NCBI RefSeq assembly: GCF_008124615.1
Contig: NZ_VNIB01000004.1
Span: 1 to 64,000 of the forward strand
DNA: 64,000 nt
Direction: 5' to 3'
Source: Geothermobacter ehrlichii
GTDB taxonomy: Bacteria; Desulfobacterota; Desulfuromonadia; Desulfuromonadales; Geothermobacteraceae
Under the pieces are notes generated by a model, which saw only the letters and a program-made list of their open reading frames with translations, did not search any database and was not told where the DNA came from. The position numbers and the translations under genes are program-made. Of the stretch, positions 27,454 to 36,646 are shown in pieces (position 1 is the stretch's first letter; every line of letters starts with the position of its first letter).

Positions 27454-28515
27454 TCAGGCCTCAGGAAGCAGACTGAGGGCGCGGGAGCGCCAGGAGAGGA
27501 CGGCTGTCAGCCGGTGCATCCGTTCGGCGAGGTGGGGATGGTGGGTCCGAATCACTTGCGAAGCGAAATCGGCCAGAAAACGGGACTTGAGCTCGGCCCG
27601 GGCCTGGTCGGGACCTATATCCTCATAAGGGACCGAGGCAAAAAGCAGAAAGCCGTCATCGGGTATTCTGCCTGCCTTCATGTTGTTTTCGATGATTCCG
27701 GCCGCCTTTCGGATCGGATCCGCCAGATCCGGGCTGTAAGGGCCGATGATCAATGCCAGGTTCGGGGTGTGGAGAAAATCGAAGCCCCGCCCCAGACAGA
27801 TCATCCATTCCCGATGTTCGATCTCGAGGGTCCGCCCCCTCTGACGCACCTTGGCCATCCAGTTCAGATTGCCCTGCAACAGACGGGTCAGATCCTTCTG
27901 CATCTGCCCGTTCATGTCGGGAAAAAGCTCTTCGACCCGACTCCGCAAATGGCCTGCCGCTCCGGAATCGATCCTCGACAGGTCCAGAACCCGGCCGTCT
28001 CGTCCGTGGATCAGCAGGGCGTCCTCGTCGGTCTCTAAGCCGCAGATGATCGGATAGACCGTCGCGTGGCTGGCACCGAAAATCCTCTCGGCCTGTTCCT
28101 TGATCCGCCCGGTAAAGTCAATGGCCGCTTGCGTGTTGTAGCCGAATCCGGCACAGCCCCTTTTTTCACTGCCCCGCGAAAAATGGTAGGTGATCAGGAG
28201 CAGCACCCTTTTTCCGGCGGCGATCTGACGGTGGATATGATTGGCCAGCACTTCCCCCAGATATGGCCATCCGAGATCGAACATGCCCCCCAGATTGCGG
28301 AAGGGCTGGATGATGCCCGGCGGTGTCTGGGTGACCACGGGGACATCGATGCGACCGTCCATGCACTTCAGGACAACGATCGCCGTGGGATGCCTGGCCT
28401 GATAATGTTCCCGGGCCAGACAGGCGTCGGGGCTGCGGAATTCCGCGGTGTGACGGTGGGCGAGATCCAGGAGCCAGTTGATGCGCTCTTCGATGGGACC
28501 GTGATGAACAGCCAT
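27454..28515 (-). CDS. CsoSCA-like carbonic anhydrase domain protein
   Basis: A 353-residue soluble protein. C51, D53 and R55 in LKCMDGRIDV match the CxDxR motif of beta-type carbonic anhydrases, and H111 with C121 (ITYHFSRGSEKRGCAGFG) can complete the zinc site. The wide H-C spacing (ten residues rather than three) is that of the carboxysomal enzyme CsoSCA, whose ligands are Cys173, His242 and Cys253. I therefore read it as a free-standing homologue of the CsoSCA catalytic domain. No carboxysome shell genes are nearby. GGAGG precedes the ATG. Activity is untested; it is an orphan gene by context. Confidence 0.65.
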   Translation of the reverse strand: MAVHHGPIEERINWLLDLAHRHTAEFRSPDACLAREHYQARHPTAIVVLKCMDGRIDVPVVTQTPPGIIQPFRNLGGMFDLGWPYLGEVLANHIHRQIAAGKRVLLLITYHFSRGSEKRGCAGFGYNTQAAIDFTGRIKEQAERIFGASHATVYPIICGLETDEDALLIHGRDGRVLDLSRIDSGAAGHLRSRVEELFPDMNGQMQKDLTRLLQGNLNWMAKVRQRGRTLEIEHREWMICLGRGFDFLHTPNLALIIGPYSPDLADPIRKAAGIIENNMKAGRIPDDGFLLFASVPYEDIGPDQARAELKSRFLADFASQVIRTHHPHLAERMHRLTAVLSWRSRALSLLPEA

Positions 28516-28655
28516 GGCATCCTCCTTTTGCGAGAGGGACGGCCGTTCTATAGAGTAGACCAGTGTTCTATAATTTTCCAGGACAAAACAGACCTGCCTC
28601 GCCCTCCCGCGCGGCCACGGAGCTCCTGAACGGGCGGGAACCTGGAACCGTCCGT

Positions 28656-29816
28656 TCAGGCGGCAAAATACCTACGCAGGCGCGTCGCGGCCTCTTCGAG
28701 CAGGGGCCAGGATTTGCAGAAGGTGAAACGAACCAGCCGCCGCCCCGCTTCGGGGTCGGCATAGAAGGGGCTGGCCGGAATGGCGGCCACTCCGGCCTTC
28801 TCCGGCAGGGCACGGCAGAAATCCCGGTCGTCGATAAAACCGCTGGCGGAGATATCCGCCATGACGAAGTAGGTGCCGGCCGGAACGAACGGCTTCAGGC
28901 CGGCCGCCGCCAGCGCCTGGCAGAGAAAGTCCCGCCGACGCCGGTAATCCTCGGCCAATTGCCGGTAGTAGTCGTCCTCGACGGCGAGGGCCTCGGCCGC
29001 CGCCGTCTGCAGCGGCGTCGCACCGCAGAAGGTGGCGAACTGCTTCGCCTTGTGCACGGCGTCGACCAGCGGCGCCGGGCCGACAGCCCAGCCGACCTTC
29101 CAGCCGGTGACGCTGAAGCTCTTGCCGAGACTGGAAACGGTCAGCACCCGTTCTGCCATACCCGGCAGGCTGGCGAGGGGGAGGTGCCGGGCTCCGTCGT
29201 AGCAGAGGTGCTCGTAGACCTCGTCGGTCACCACCAGCAGATCGTAGCGGCGGCAGAAAGCGGCGAGCAGCTCCAGTTCCTCGCGGCTGAAGACCTTGCC
29301 GGTCGGGTTGTGCGGGCTGTTGAGCAGCAGCATCCGGGTGCGAGGCGTCACCAGGGCTTCGAGCCGTTCGGGAGCAAGACGCCAGTCGGGAGGACGCAGA
29401 ACGAGGCTGCGGGCGATACCACCGGCAAAGGCAATGGCGGGCCGGTAGGAATCATAGGCCGGATCGAAGAGAATGACCTCGTCGCCGGGATCGAGCAGGC
29501 CGAGCATGGCGGCGAAGATCGCCTCGGTGGCGCCGACGCAGGCCAGAATCTCGCTTTCCGGGTCGAAATCGAGCCGGTAATGCCGCCGGTAGTACCCGGC
29601 CAGGGCCTGGCGCAGGGCCGACACCCCCGCTCCCGGCGCGTACTGGTTGCAATCGGCGGCAATCGCCCGCATCGCCGCCTGCTTGATGTCGTCGGGCGCT
29701 GAAAAATCGGGAAAACCCTGGCCGAGATTGATCGCCTGGTGGCGCTGGGCCAGGGCCGTCATTTCGGCGAAGATGGTCGGCGGCATCTGTGCCACCCGCC
29801 GGGCCGCGTAACGCAT
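28656..29816 (-). CDS. Class I/II PLP aminotransferase
   Basis: A 386-residue fold-type I enzyme. The segments INLGQGFPDFSAPDDIKQAA, LLNSPHNPTGKVFS, VVTDEVYEHLCYDG and the PLP lysine in SSLGKSFSVTGWKVGW resemble the kynurenine/glutamine transaminase K and methionine aminotransferase (YbdL) group. Substrates are probably methionine, glutamine or aromatic amino acids, but this is not decidable from sequence alone. The ATG at 29816 is preferred to an upstream in-frame start. Monocistronic. Confidence 0.88.
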   Translation of the reverse strand: MRYAARRVAQMPPTIFAEMTALAQRHQAINLGQGFPDFSAPDDIKQAAMRAIAADCNQYAPGAGVSALRQALAGYYRRHYRLDFDPESEILACVGATEAIFAAMLGLLDPGDEVILFDPAYDSYRPAIAFAGGIARSLVLRPPDWRLAPERLEALVTPRTRMLLLNSPHNPTGKVFSREELELLAAFCRRYDLLVVTDEVYEHLCYDGARHLPLASLPGMAERVLTVSSLGKSFSVTGWKVGWAVGPAPLVDAVHKAKQFATFCGATPLQTAAAEALAVEDDYYRQLAEDYRRRRDFLCQALAAAGLKPFVPAGTYFVMADISASGFIDDRDFCRALPEKAGVAAIPASPFYADPEAGRRLVRFTFCKSWPLLEEAATRLRRYFAA

Positions 29817-30356
29817 GGCATTCCTCCGTACAACCTGGGCTGAGTCCGGGCAGGGCATTGCATTCTAGCACCGTTCGGACGTCAGGCCTACCGGCACGAG
29901 CAACAGCCCGTCGAAGAAACAAAAGACTCAGGCTTGGCAAATGAACAATCTTCCCATTCGCAAACCTGGCCACTTTGCATCCAGATCTGACGATTCAAGA
30001 CCTGATCCCGGGCTCGCTGCGCTCACGCGGGCCAGATTGTTCGGAGGGGCCTCGACGGGGACGGCTGTTCGTAACGGGAACTGTTCCGTTGGGGCTGCGG
30101 CGGTGCGGCCTGGCCCATCGAGCGGCCTGCCGCTCGTTGGGATGCCTTTTCTGCCGAGGCGAAGAGCCGCCGTTTCTTGTTGATACGGCATTGCCACGCC
30201 CCACCAAACCAGTGCAACAGCAATGCCCGCCGCGGGCGAAGCTCTTTCTGCTTACTCTTTGGAGCGCCAAAGAGTAAGGCGCCGTCCGGGGGCGCAATCC
30301 CGGCCGAAGGGCAAAAAGCAAAAACCGGCGGTAAAGAACCGCCCCTGCTTCCCCCC
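29817..30356. other. 540-base non-coding, hairpin-rich region
   Basis: No gene is convincing: all frames are open only because of GC bias, with no ribosome sites. It contains several perfect palindromes: CGAGCGGC/GCCGCTCG near 30118, GCCCGC/GCGGGC near 30228, and CTTACTCTTTGG, loop AGCG, CCAAAGAGTAAG (30251-30278). The stretch 30000-30345 looks like an intergenic repeat or mobile non-coding unit, but there is no second copy in this window. Confidence 0.5.
30251..30278. repeat. Perfect 12-bp palindrome
   Basis: CTTACTCTTTGG and CCAAAGAGTAAG are separated by AGCG. No U-run follows, so it is not an ordinary terminator. It may be a REP-like structure or the end of the hairpin-rich unit. Confidence 0.7.
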
Positions 30357-32831
30357 TCAGTGTACGCCGCGCTCGTGCAGGTAAGGCGCATACCCGTCGC
30401 GGTCCTTCTCCTGGATGTGGTAGATCAGCCAGCCCTTGAGGAAATTGAAGACCTCGGCCGGCGCCAGGCGTTCGTCGTTGGCGAGCCGACGCTGGTAGTC
30501 CTGCACGGCGTCGACGAACTTCTGGTGCAGCTTGATGTGCGCATCCAGGTCCGGATAGCCGTACCGTCGCATCAGATCCTCTTCGTCGGAGAAGTGGCTG
30601 CGAGTGTAGTCGGCAAGGCCTTCGATGGCGTTTCTGACCGTCGCCTTGTCGCCACCGTTTTTCATCGATACGAAGAGCTGGTTGATCAGATCGAGCAGAC
30701 GCTTGTGCTGCTCGTCGACCATGCTGATGCCGGTGCTGTAATCCTCACTCCACTTGATCAGCTCCCTCCTCTTTCCGTCATCACCTGTCGCTGACGACTC
30801 GAAAGACTTGAGGGTGAACTGGCTGAGCATCTGTCGCAGGTGCGCGGCCTGACTCGCGAGTTCTTCGCTGGTCGCCGCGCTCTGCTCGGCGCTGGCGGTG
30901 TTGATCTGGGTCACCTTGTCGATCTGGTTCAGCCCTTCGTTGACCTGGACGATGCCCTCGGCCTGCTCGTTGCTGGCGCAGCTCACCTCGTCGAGCAGGT
31001 TCGACACCTCTGTGATCCGGGTGACGATTTCGTTCAGGGCCTCGGCGGTCTGGTTGGCGATCCGGGTGCCGCGCTCCGTCTTTTCCACCGCCCCCTCGAT
31101 CAGCTCCGCCGTCTCCCGGGCCGCCTTGGCGCTGCGCGCCGCCAGGTTGCGCACCTCTTCGGCGACCACGGCGAAGCCTTTGCCGTGCTGGCCGGCGCGG
31201 GCCGCCTCGACTGCGGCATTGAGCGCCAGCAGGTTGGTCTGGAAGGCGATCTCGTCGATCACCTTGATGATCTTCGAGATGCTCTCGCCGGCCTCGTTGA
31301 TTTCGCGCATCGAGGCGATCATCTCCTGCATCTGCGCGTTCCCCTTCTCGGCGACCTTCTGCGCCTCGTCGGAAAGGGTGTTGGCGCGACTGATGCGGAC
31401 CGAACTCTGCTTCACCTGGGAAGCCATCTCGTTCATCGAGACGGCCATTTCCTCGAGGCTGCTCGCCTGCTCGGTCGCCCCCTGGGAGAGGGACTGGCTG
31501 GTGTCGGCGATCTGCTCTGCGCTCGCCGCAATCTGGTCGCCGGTGACCTGGATCTGCACCAGCATGGCGTTGAGGCTCTCGTTCAGCCGCTTCAGGGCGC
31601 CGCGCACCACGTCCTGGCCGTCGCGCGGCTGGATATCGAAATCGAGATTGCCCCGCGCCAGCTTCTCCAGGTTGCCGACAATCTCGTTCTGCAGGCTGTC
31701 GGCGAAGGCGTCCATCGCCCGGCCGACCTCGCCGATCTCGTCATGCCGGGTCAGGTTGAGCCGGGTATGGAGATGGCCATTCTCGAGATTGCGGATCATC
31801 TCCACCAGTCTTTTCATCGGTCGGGCCAGACTGCGGGCCATCAGTGCGCCGAGCAGCAGCGCCCCCAGAATCCCGGCAATCACGGCGCTGATCGCCAGCA
31901 TCTGGCTGGTGCGGGCCGCCGCCTCGGCGGCATCCCGGCTGGCGACCGTCAGTTTCCGGTTCAGGGTCAGCAGCTCGTCGAGCGGTTTCATGACGGCCTC
32001 GAACGCCACCCGCTCGCTGCCAAAAGCGAGCTTGATCGCCTGGTTCATCTCGCCAAGGTCCTTGCGCACATAGGTCAGAACCCCGGAAAAAATGTCTTCG
32101 ATACCGGCCAGGGTCGGCTTGACCTTGGTTTCGAGCACTTGCCTGGCCTCGTCACGCTTGCCCTGCCGTATCAGGTCATTGATGGTTTCACCAAAACCGT
32201 GCAGCATCCGGTGCGGCTTGGTGAAGGCGGACAGAAGACGCTCGAACTCTGCATCATCGGTCATGTAGCTGCCAAGCCAGCGACCGAGGCCACACAGGCG
32301 CGGATCGAGCTGGCCGGTGAAGGGCCTGCCGCTCATGACCGCCTCTTCCAGCGTACGGACCCAGCTGACATGATCGAGCTGCCGGGCGACCAGCAGCGCC
32401 TCCAGTCCCTTCACATCGTCGAGCTGGATCTTGTCGATCAGGTTCTCGAGCTTCCGCCGTTCACCGTCCCAGGTGGCAAGTGCGGTCTTGATCTCTCCCC
32501 AGAGCTTCTCTTCTTCGGGGCTTCTGGGCAGGGCGTCAACGCGGCCGACAATCTGTTGCACTTTCCGCCTCACCTTCTGCAGGTTCTCCAGCTCGAACCG
32601 GCGCTCGGCGGCAGTCAGCGATGCGTTGACCATGGTTCGCTCGCTGGCCTTCAGGGCATTCATCGCCTCCATCAGCAGGCCCAGGTTCTGCGCGGCGGGA
32701 AGCCGGATGTCGCTGACCTCCCGCAATCGATCACGGGTATGGTGAATCCCATACCAGCCGACGCCGCCGACCAGGGCGCAGATCAGGGCAATACCGGCGA
32801 ACGAAGTGAGCAGCTTGCCAAACAGTTTCAT
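30357..32831 (-). CDS. Chemoreceptor with CZB sensor and C-terminal hemerythrin domain
   Basis: An 824-residue methyl-accepting protein. Transmembrane helices (about 8-30 and 312-335) flank a periplasmic part that contains a zinc-binding CZB-like motif ([24 protein letters not shown]). HAMP and the signalling domain follow, with the hairpin [20 protein letters not shown]. The last 130 residues are a bacteriohemerythrin: [19 protein letters not shown] and HIQEKD give the di-iron ligands. The hemerythrin end is cytoplasmic, as in DcrH oxygen receptors. Two metal sites on opposite sides of the membrane could sense two signals. It stands alone, without che genes. Confidence 0.93.
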   Translation of the reverse strand: MKLFGKLLTSFAGIALICALVGGVGWYGIHHTRDRLREVSDIRLPAAQNLGLLMEAMNALKASERTMVNASLTAAERRFELENLQKVRRKVQQIVGRVDALPRSPEEEKLWGEIKTALATWDGERRKLENLIDKIQLDDVKGLEALLVARQLDHVSWVRTLEEAVMSGRPFTGQLDPRLCGLGRWLGSYMTDDAEFERLLSAFTKPHRMLHGFGETINDLIRQGKRDEARQVLETKVKPTLAGIEDIFSGVLTYVRKDLGEMNQAIKLAFGSERVAFEAVMKPLDELLTLNRKLTVASRDAAEAAARTSQMLAISAVIAGILGALLLGALMARSLARPMKRLVEMIRNLENGHLHTRLNLTRHDEIGEVGRAMDAFADSLQNEIVGNLEKLARGNLDFDIQPRDGQDVVRGALKRLNESLNAMLVQIQVTGDQIAASAEQIADTSQSLSQGATEQASSLEEMAVSMNEMASQVKQSSVRISRANTLSDEAQKVAEKGNAQMQEMIASMREINEAGESISKIIKVIDEIAFQTNLLALNAAVEAARAGQHGKGFAVVAEEVRNLAARSAKAARETAELIEGAVEKTERGTRIANQTAEALNEIVTRITEVSNLLDEVSCASNEQAEGIVQVNEGLNQIDKVTQINTASAEQSAATSEELASQAAHLRQMLSQFTLKSFESSATGDDGKRRELIKWSEDYSTGISMVDEQHKRLLDLINQLFVSMKNGGDKATVRNAIEGLADYTRSHFSDEEDLMRRYGYPDLDAHIKLHQKFVDAVQDYQRRLANDERLAPAEVFNFLKGWLIYHIQEKDRDGYAPYLHERGVH

Positions 32832-33048
32832 GTTTCTCCTCCCTGGGCGTTGCTGAAGGCCGGAATTCGCAGGTAGCGTACACGGGTTGTGGCTTCAGGG
32901 GATCATATCGGGAGGAGTTTCAGGGAAGTTTAGGAGGAATTGAACAGTACGAGACGCGACGATCGACGGCCGTCACGCAAAAACGTCGGCAAGCCAGAAA
33001 CCAAAGCCTCCGGCGGCCGGCCGCTTGCCGCCGGGCTGCGAACCTTCA
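32832..33048. other. Upstream region of the chemoreceptor gene
   Basis: No ORF or strong hairpin is apparent. It probably carries the receptor promoter. It ends at repeat copy E. Confidence 0.5.
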
Positions 33049-33213
33049 ACCTGAATCCGTGAGTTTATGCAGGATGGAGGGTGCAAGCGCCTGACCTGCA
33101 AGAGTTTTTCAAAAATCGCAAGGTGCACCCATAGGTTCACCGGTGATTTTTGGAAAGCTCAGACAGGTCAATGACGTGTGCCATCCGCCAGTGATGAGCT
33201 CACGGATTCAGGT
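33049..33213. repeat. 165-bp palindromic repeat, copy E, overlapping the M48 protease gene
   Basis: It starts ACCTGAATCCGTGAGTTTAT and ends ATGAGCTCACGGATTCAGGT, with internal arms TTTTTCAAAAATCG and GTGATTTTTGGAAA. The right arm runs into the 3' end of the protease gene (stop at 33168), so the last 15 codons of that gene are repeat sequence. Confidence 0.82.
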
Positions 33214-34046
33214 TCAAGGCTCACGGCGGCGGCGAGTCGCCGCAGGTCGGCGCCCAGAGGCTGCCGGAAACCGGTCGGCAGCTGCTCAGTGGCGATCCAG
33301 ACTTCGATCTGACCGATCCGTTGTTCCGGCCAGGGGTGCGACGCCAGCAGGCGCGGCGGTCGCCGGCCCCCCTGACGCACCAGCCGCGCGAACAGGTCAG
33401 TGGCACCGGCAGCGTGGCCATAGCGCGCCACCAGCAGCTCGAGGGCGAACCGGTCGGCCGCCGACTCCTGCCGGCGCGAATAGCCGGCCTGCCAGGGAAG
33501 AAAGAGGCTGGAGACCAGGTCGGTGATATCCGAATTCTCGCCGAAGAGCATCACCGCCAGAACGGTTACCGCCAGGCCGCGCCCCAGCCGCCGCAGGTGA
33601 TCCCGGTGAGCGAAGTGCCCCAGTTCATGGGCCAGCACCATGGCCAGCTCGTTCTCCGAGGTGACCTCGCGCAAAAGACCGGCAAAAACGACAATGGTGT
33701 TGCCCGGCAAAGCCACGGCGTTGACTTCGGGAATCTCGGCCAGCAGCACCCGGAAAGACTGCCGCCGGAGGGGGGAATCGGCCGGCAGGGCCGCCAGCAA
33801 GGCGTCGAGGCGCTTTTGCAGGGCCGCCTCGTCCTTCGTCGGCATCCTCTTCAGGACCATATCCCCCAGCTGTTTCTGCACCGGCAGAGAGACATGATCC
33901 ACCACCAGGTCGACGGCCAGCCCGAGGCCGCCGAAAACCAGCAGGCAGAGCAGCACCAGCCCGCCGACCAGCCAGGCGAACTCGACCAGCGGGTGGGTTT
34001 TCGAGACGTTGACGTTTTCAGCGGGGAGTCTGGGGGTGAATTTCAT
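33168..34046 (-). CDS. M48-family membrane metalloprotease with repeat-derived C-terminus
   Basis: A 292-residue protein with one N-terminal membrane helix (about 24-48) and a zinc-protease domain. HELGHFAH (H140, E141, H144) and QESAADRFALELL supply the catalytic and third-ligand residues, as in HtpX/LoiP-type M48 enzymes. The C-terminal PESVSSSLADGTRH is read from the 165-bp repeat, which also supplies the stop codon. ATG 34046 is chosen; a TTG 15 bases upstream is possible. The catalytic part is complete, so it should be active. Confidence 0.88.
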   Translation of the reverse strand: MKFTPRLPAENVNVSKTHPLVEFAWLVGGLVLLCLLVFGGLGLAVDLVVDHVSLPVQKQLGDMVLKRMPTKDEAALQKRLDALLAALPADSPLRRQSFRVLLAEIPEVNAVALPGNTIVVFAGLLREVTSENELAMVLAHELGHFAHRDHLRRLGRGLAVTVLAVMLFGENSDITDLVSSLFLPWQAGYSRRQESAADRFALELLVARYGHAAGATDLFARLVRQGGRRPPRLLASHPWPEQRIGQIEVWIATEQLPTGFRQPLGADLRRLAAAVSLEPESVSSSLADGTRH

Positions 34047-34091
34047 CCGCCTGGTCAGCAATCATCAGAGAGGAACGATACGCCATCCGGA

Positions 34092-34225
34092 AAGAGAATG
34101 TATTCAACGCGGAGACGCCTGAGGGGCAGAGGCAGAAAGAAAAAGCACTATTTTTTCAGATTTTAAAAATCGCTTTTTCGGCTTGGCTCTGCGGCCTCTC
34201 CTTCTCTGCGCCTCTGCGTTAAAAA
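34092..34225. repeat. Intergenic palindrome of the AACGCGGAGACGC type
   Basis: The segment opens AACGCGGAGACGCCTGAGG and closes CTCTGCGCCTCTGCGTT, imperfect inverted ends around an AT-rich core (TTTTTCAGATTTTAAAAATC). A related, more eroded version is at 49120-49208, and a fragment (CAACGCCATAGACGCGGAGG) is at 52016. I recall similar AACGCAGAGGCGCAGAG palindromes in other Desulfuromonadia genomes. Confidence 0.55.
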
Positions 34226-34258
34226 GAATCTTCCAGGTCTTTCGACCGCAGCAGAGCT

Positions 34259-34735
34259 TCACCGGTTGAAGACGATCGCCGTACCGTAGGCGATGGCCTC
34301 GACGCTGCCGATGCTTTTCTTGCGGTTGGCGTTGCGACCGATGACGGCGGTTTCCAGACGCATGTTGATGATCATCCCGGCGCCCTTCTTGCGGGCTTCC
34401 TCTTTCATGCGCAGCACCGCCTCGCGCCGGGCACGGTCGACCAGCGATTCGTAGGATTTGACCCGGCCACCGAAGATGTTGCGCAGAATCGCCAGCAGGC
34501 GCTTGAAATAGTCGATGGAAATCACCGCGCTGCCGCTGACCAGAAATGAACGGCGCACCTTGCCCGGCGGAAAGGAACCTTCGGCGGTCACCACCGACAT
34601 CCGCACCAGCTCGGCTTCGCGCCTGCGGATGGAACGGTAGTGGCGCTTTTCGGCGATGGTTCCCGCGGTATAGCCCAGAGTCAGCAGCAGGAGTAAGGAG
34701 AACAGGTCGGGATAGCGGACGAACAGCTCCAGCAC
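34259..34735 (-). CDS. Membrane-anchored YbjQ/UPF0145-like protein
   Basis: A 158-residue protein: one transmembrane helix (about 10-27) then a YbjQ-type domain, whose hallmark is a pentamer-forming fold ending in GAGMIINMRLETAVI and AIAYGTAIVF. The start codon is GTG at 34735. It lies nine bases downstream of a second gene of the same family, so they form an operon and may co-assemble. YbjQ-like proteins have no settled function. Confidence 0.75.
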   Translation of the reverse strand: MLELFVRYPDLFSLLLLLTLGYTAGTIAEKRHYRSIRRREAELVRMSVVTAEGSFPPGKVRRSFLVSGSAVISIDYFKRLLAILRNIFGGRVKSYESLVDRARREAVLRMKEEARKKGAGMIINMRLETAVIGRNANRKKSIGSVEAIAYGTAIVFNR

Positions 34736-34744
34736 GACCGGCTC

Positions 34745-35059
34745 CTATTCGACCCGCACCGCGGTGCCGTAGGCGAAAAGCTCCGCCGCGCCCTGGGCCA
34801 CGCTCGAAGTGGCGAAACGGATGTTGACCACCGCGTTGGCTCCGAGCAGCCGGGCCTGCTCCGCCATACGCCTGGTCGCCTCTTCCCTGGCTTCCTGCAG
34901 CAGCTCGGTGTAGCCCTTCAGTTCGCCGCCGACCAGATTCTTCAGCCCGGCCATCAGGTCGCGGCCGAGATGCTTGGCGCGCACGGTGCTGCCCTGCACC
35001 AGGCCGAAATGCTCCACGATCTTCTTGCCGGGAACGGTGTTGACGTTGGTGAGAATCAT
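34745..35059 (-). CDS. YbjQ/UPF0145-family protein
   Basis: A 104-residue soluble protein of standard YbjQ length. MILTNVNTVPGKKIVEHFGL at the start, VRAKHLGRD in the middle and LGANAVVNIRF...AYGTAVRVE at the end are characteristic. It is the first gene of a two-gene operon with a membrane-anchored paralogue. Function unknown; heavy-metal binding has been suggested for the family by name only. Confidence 0.88.
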   Translation of the reverse strand: MILTNVNTVPGKKIVEHFGLVQGSTVRAKHLGRDLMAGLKNLVGGELKGYTELLQEAREEATRRMAEQARLLGANAVVNIRFATSSVAQGAAELFAYGTAVRVE

Positions 35060-35211
35060 GTCACGCCCTCCTGTGACGGGAATGGAATCGGACGATGCCA
35101 GCCATTATAGATTGTCCATTTTGTCCCGGCCATAAAAAACGGGAAAGGCCCCCCTTTGCCCCCCTTCCCCCTTGCCAGCCGGGCGTGTTTCGGTTACCAT
35201 GGGCCGCCTCT

Positions 35212-35288
35212 AGGCCAGTAGCACAATTGGCTAGTGCACCGGTCTCCAAAACCGGGGGTTGGGGGTTCGAGTCCCTCCTGGCCTGCCA
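35212..35288 (+). tRNA. tRNA-Trp (anticodon CCA)
   Basis: A full cloverleaf: acceptor AGGCCAG/CTGGCCT, D-arm GCAC/GTGC, anticodon stem CCGGT/ACCGG with loop CTCCAAA (anticodon CCA), T-arm with TTCGAGT, and an encoded CCA end. The anticodon arm and variable region closely resemble E. coli tRNA-Trp. With CCA it reads only UGG, leaving UGA free for stop or selenocysteine. It lies 67 bases upstream of thiI, whose product makes 4-thiouridine in tRNAs. Confidence 0.95.
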
Positions 35289-35355
35289 ATAATCACAAAG
35301 GGAGCGGGAACCCGCTCCCTTTTCCGTTGTCGCCCTCAACACGGGAGCAGGACCG

Positions 35356-36543
35356 ATGGACGCGCGCATCATCATCCATTACAGCGAAATCGCTACCAAG
35401 GGTAAGAACCGGGCCTATTTCGAAAACGCCCTGGTCAAACGGATCAGGCAGGCGGTCGGCGGTCAGGCCCAGGTCTACAAGCGTTACGGCCGCATCGTCT
35501 GCGTCCCCCACGATCATGCCGATCCGCAGCGCCTGCGCGACAACCTGAAGCGGGTGCCGGGCATCGCCCACTTTTCCATGGGGGTCGCCGCGCCGAAGGA
35601 TGTGGAGGCGATCAAGGAAAAGGCGGCGGAGCTGCTGCGGCAGTCCGAATTCGCCACCTTCGGCGTGCGCACCAACCGATCGGACAAGACCTTTCCGGTC
35701 AACTCCAACGAGATCAGCCGGCAGGTGGGAGGGTACCTTGCCGCCACCCTCGACAAGAAGGTCAACCTGACCAGGCCCGACCTCTGGCTCTTCATCGAGC
35801 TGACCCACCGGGAAACCCTGCTCTACAGCGAAAAGATCCCCGGTCCGGGCGGCCTGCCCGTCGGCGTCAGCGGCAAGGTGGTCGCCTCCCTGTCGGGCGG
35901 CATCGACAGCCCGGTGGCGGCCTGGATGATGATGAAACGCGGCTGCGAGATCATCTTCGGCCACATCCGCAACGAGACCCAGTTCGCCGGGGCGGCGGTG
36001 AGCAAGATCGAGAACCTGGTCTCGACCCTGGCCCGCAGTCAGCGCCGGGCCAAGCTCTACATCTTTCCCTTCGGCGACATCCAGCGCCATATCATCGCCT
36101 TCGTTCCCGCCAAGGAACGGATGATCGTCTACCGCCGCTGCATGATGCGCCTGCTCAACATGCTGGCCGAGCAGGAAGGCGCCGGCGCCATCGTCACCGG
36201 CGATTCCCTCGGCCAGGTCGCCTCCCAGACCCTGGACAACATGCGCTGCATCCAGGCGGCCTCCGAGCGGCCGGTCCTCGCCCCCCTGGTCGGCCTGAAC
36301 AAGGACGAGATCATCGCCATCGCCGAGCAGGTCGGCACCTACGAGGATTCGATCCAGCCCTATCCCGACTGCTGCTCGTTCATGATCGCTCCGCACCCGG
36401 AAACCCGGGCCAACCTAGAGGAGATCGAACGCTACGAGGCCAACATGCCGCAGCTTGACGAACTGCTGCGACAGTGCCTGGAGCAGGCCGAACTGCGCCT
36501 GTTCAGTCCGCGCGAGGACGACGCCGGCGACGGGGGAGATTAA
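35356..36543 (+). CDS. thiI: tRNA 4-thiouridine synthase ThiI (short form)
   Basis: A 395-residue enzyme that adenylates U8 of tRNA for sulfur insertion and, in many bacteria, helps thiamine thiazole synthesis. It has an N-terminal ferredoxin-like/THUMP region (IHYSEIATKGKNR to about residue 165) and a PP-loop ATPase (VASLSGGIDSPVAAW). The E. coli C-terminal rhodanese domain is missing, as in Gram-positive and archaeal forms, so persulfide must come from another protein. It directly follows tRNA-Trp and may share its transcript. Confidence 0.93.
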   Translation: MDARIIIHYSEIATKGKNRAYFENALVKRIRQAVGGQAQVYKRYGRIVCVPHDHADPQRLRDNLKRVPGIAHFSMGVAAPKDVEAIKEKAAELLRQSEFATFGVRTNRSDKTFPVNSNEISRQVGGYLAATLDKKVNLTRPDLWLFIELTHRETLLYSEKIPGPGGLPVGVSGKVVASLSGGIDSPVAAWMMMKRGCEIIFGHIRNETQFAGAAVSKIENLVSTLARSQRRAKLYIFPFGDIQRHIIAFVPAKERMIVYRRCMMRLLNMLAEQEGAGAIVTGDSLGQVASQTLDNMRCIQAASERPVLAPLVGLNKDEIIAIAEQVGTYEDSIQPYPDCCSFMIAPHPETRANLEEIERYEANMPQLDELLRQCLEQAELRLFSPREDDAGDGGD

Positions 36544-36646
36544 TTTACCCCTCTTGTCAGCACCCTCCGCGGTGGTAGGGTAGAAGAAGACCCGTCAACC
36601 CGCTACAAGCAACAGTCAGGCCGAAGCAGCCTGAGCGGAGGTTCCC

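Noticed and set aside
29928-30391. Overlapping ORFs of 60-120 codons in the non-coding region
   Set aside because: No ribosome sites, no conserved-looking sequence, frames open on both strands at once because of GC bias and palindromes.
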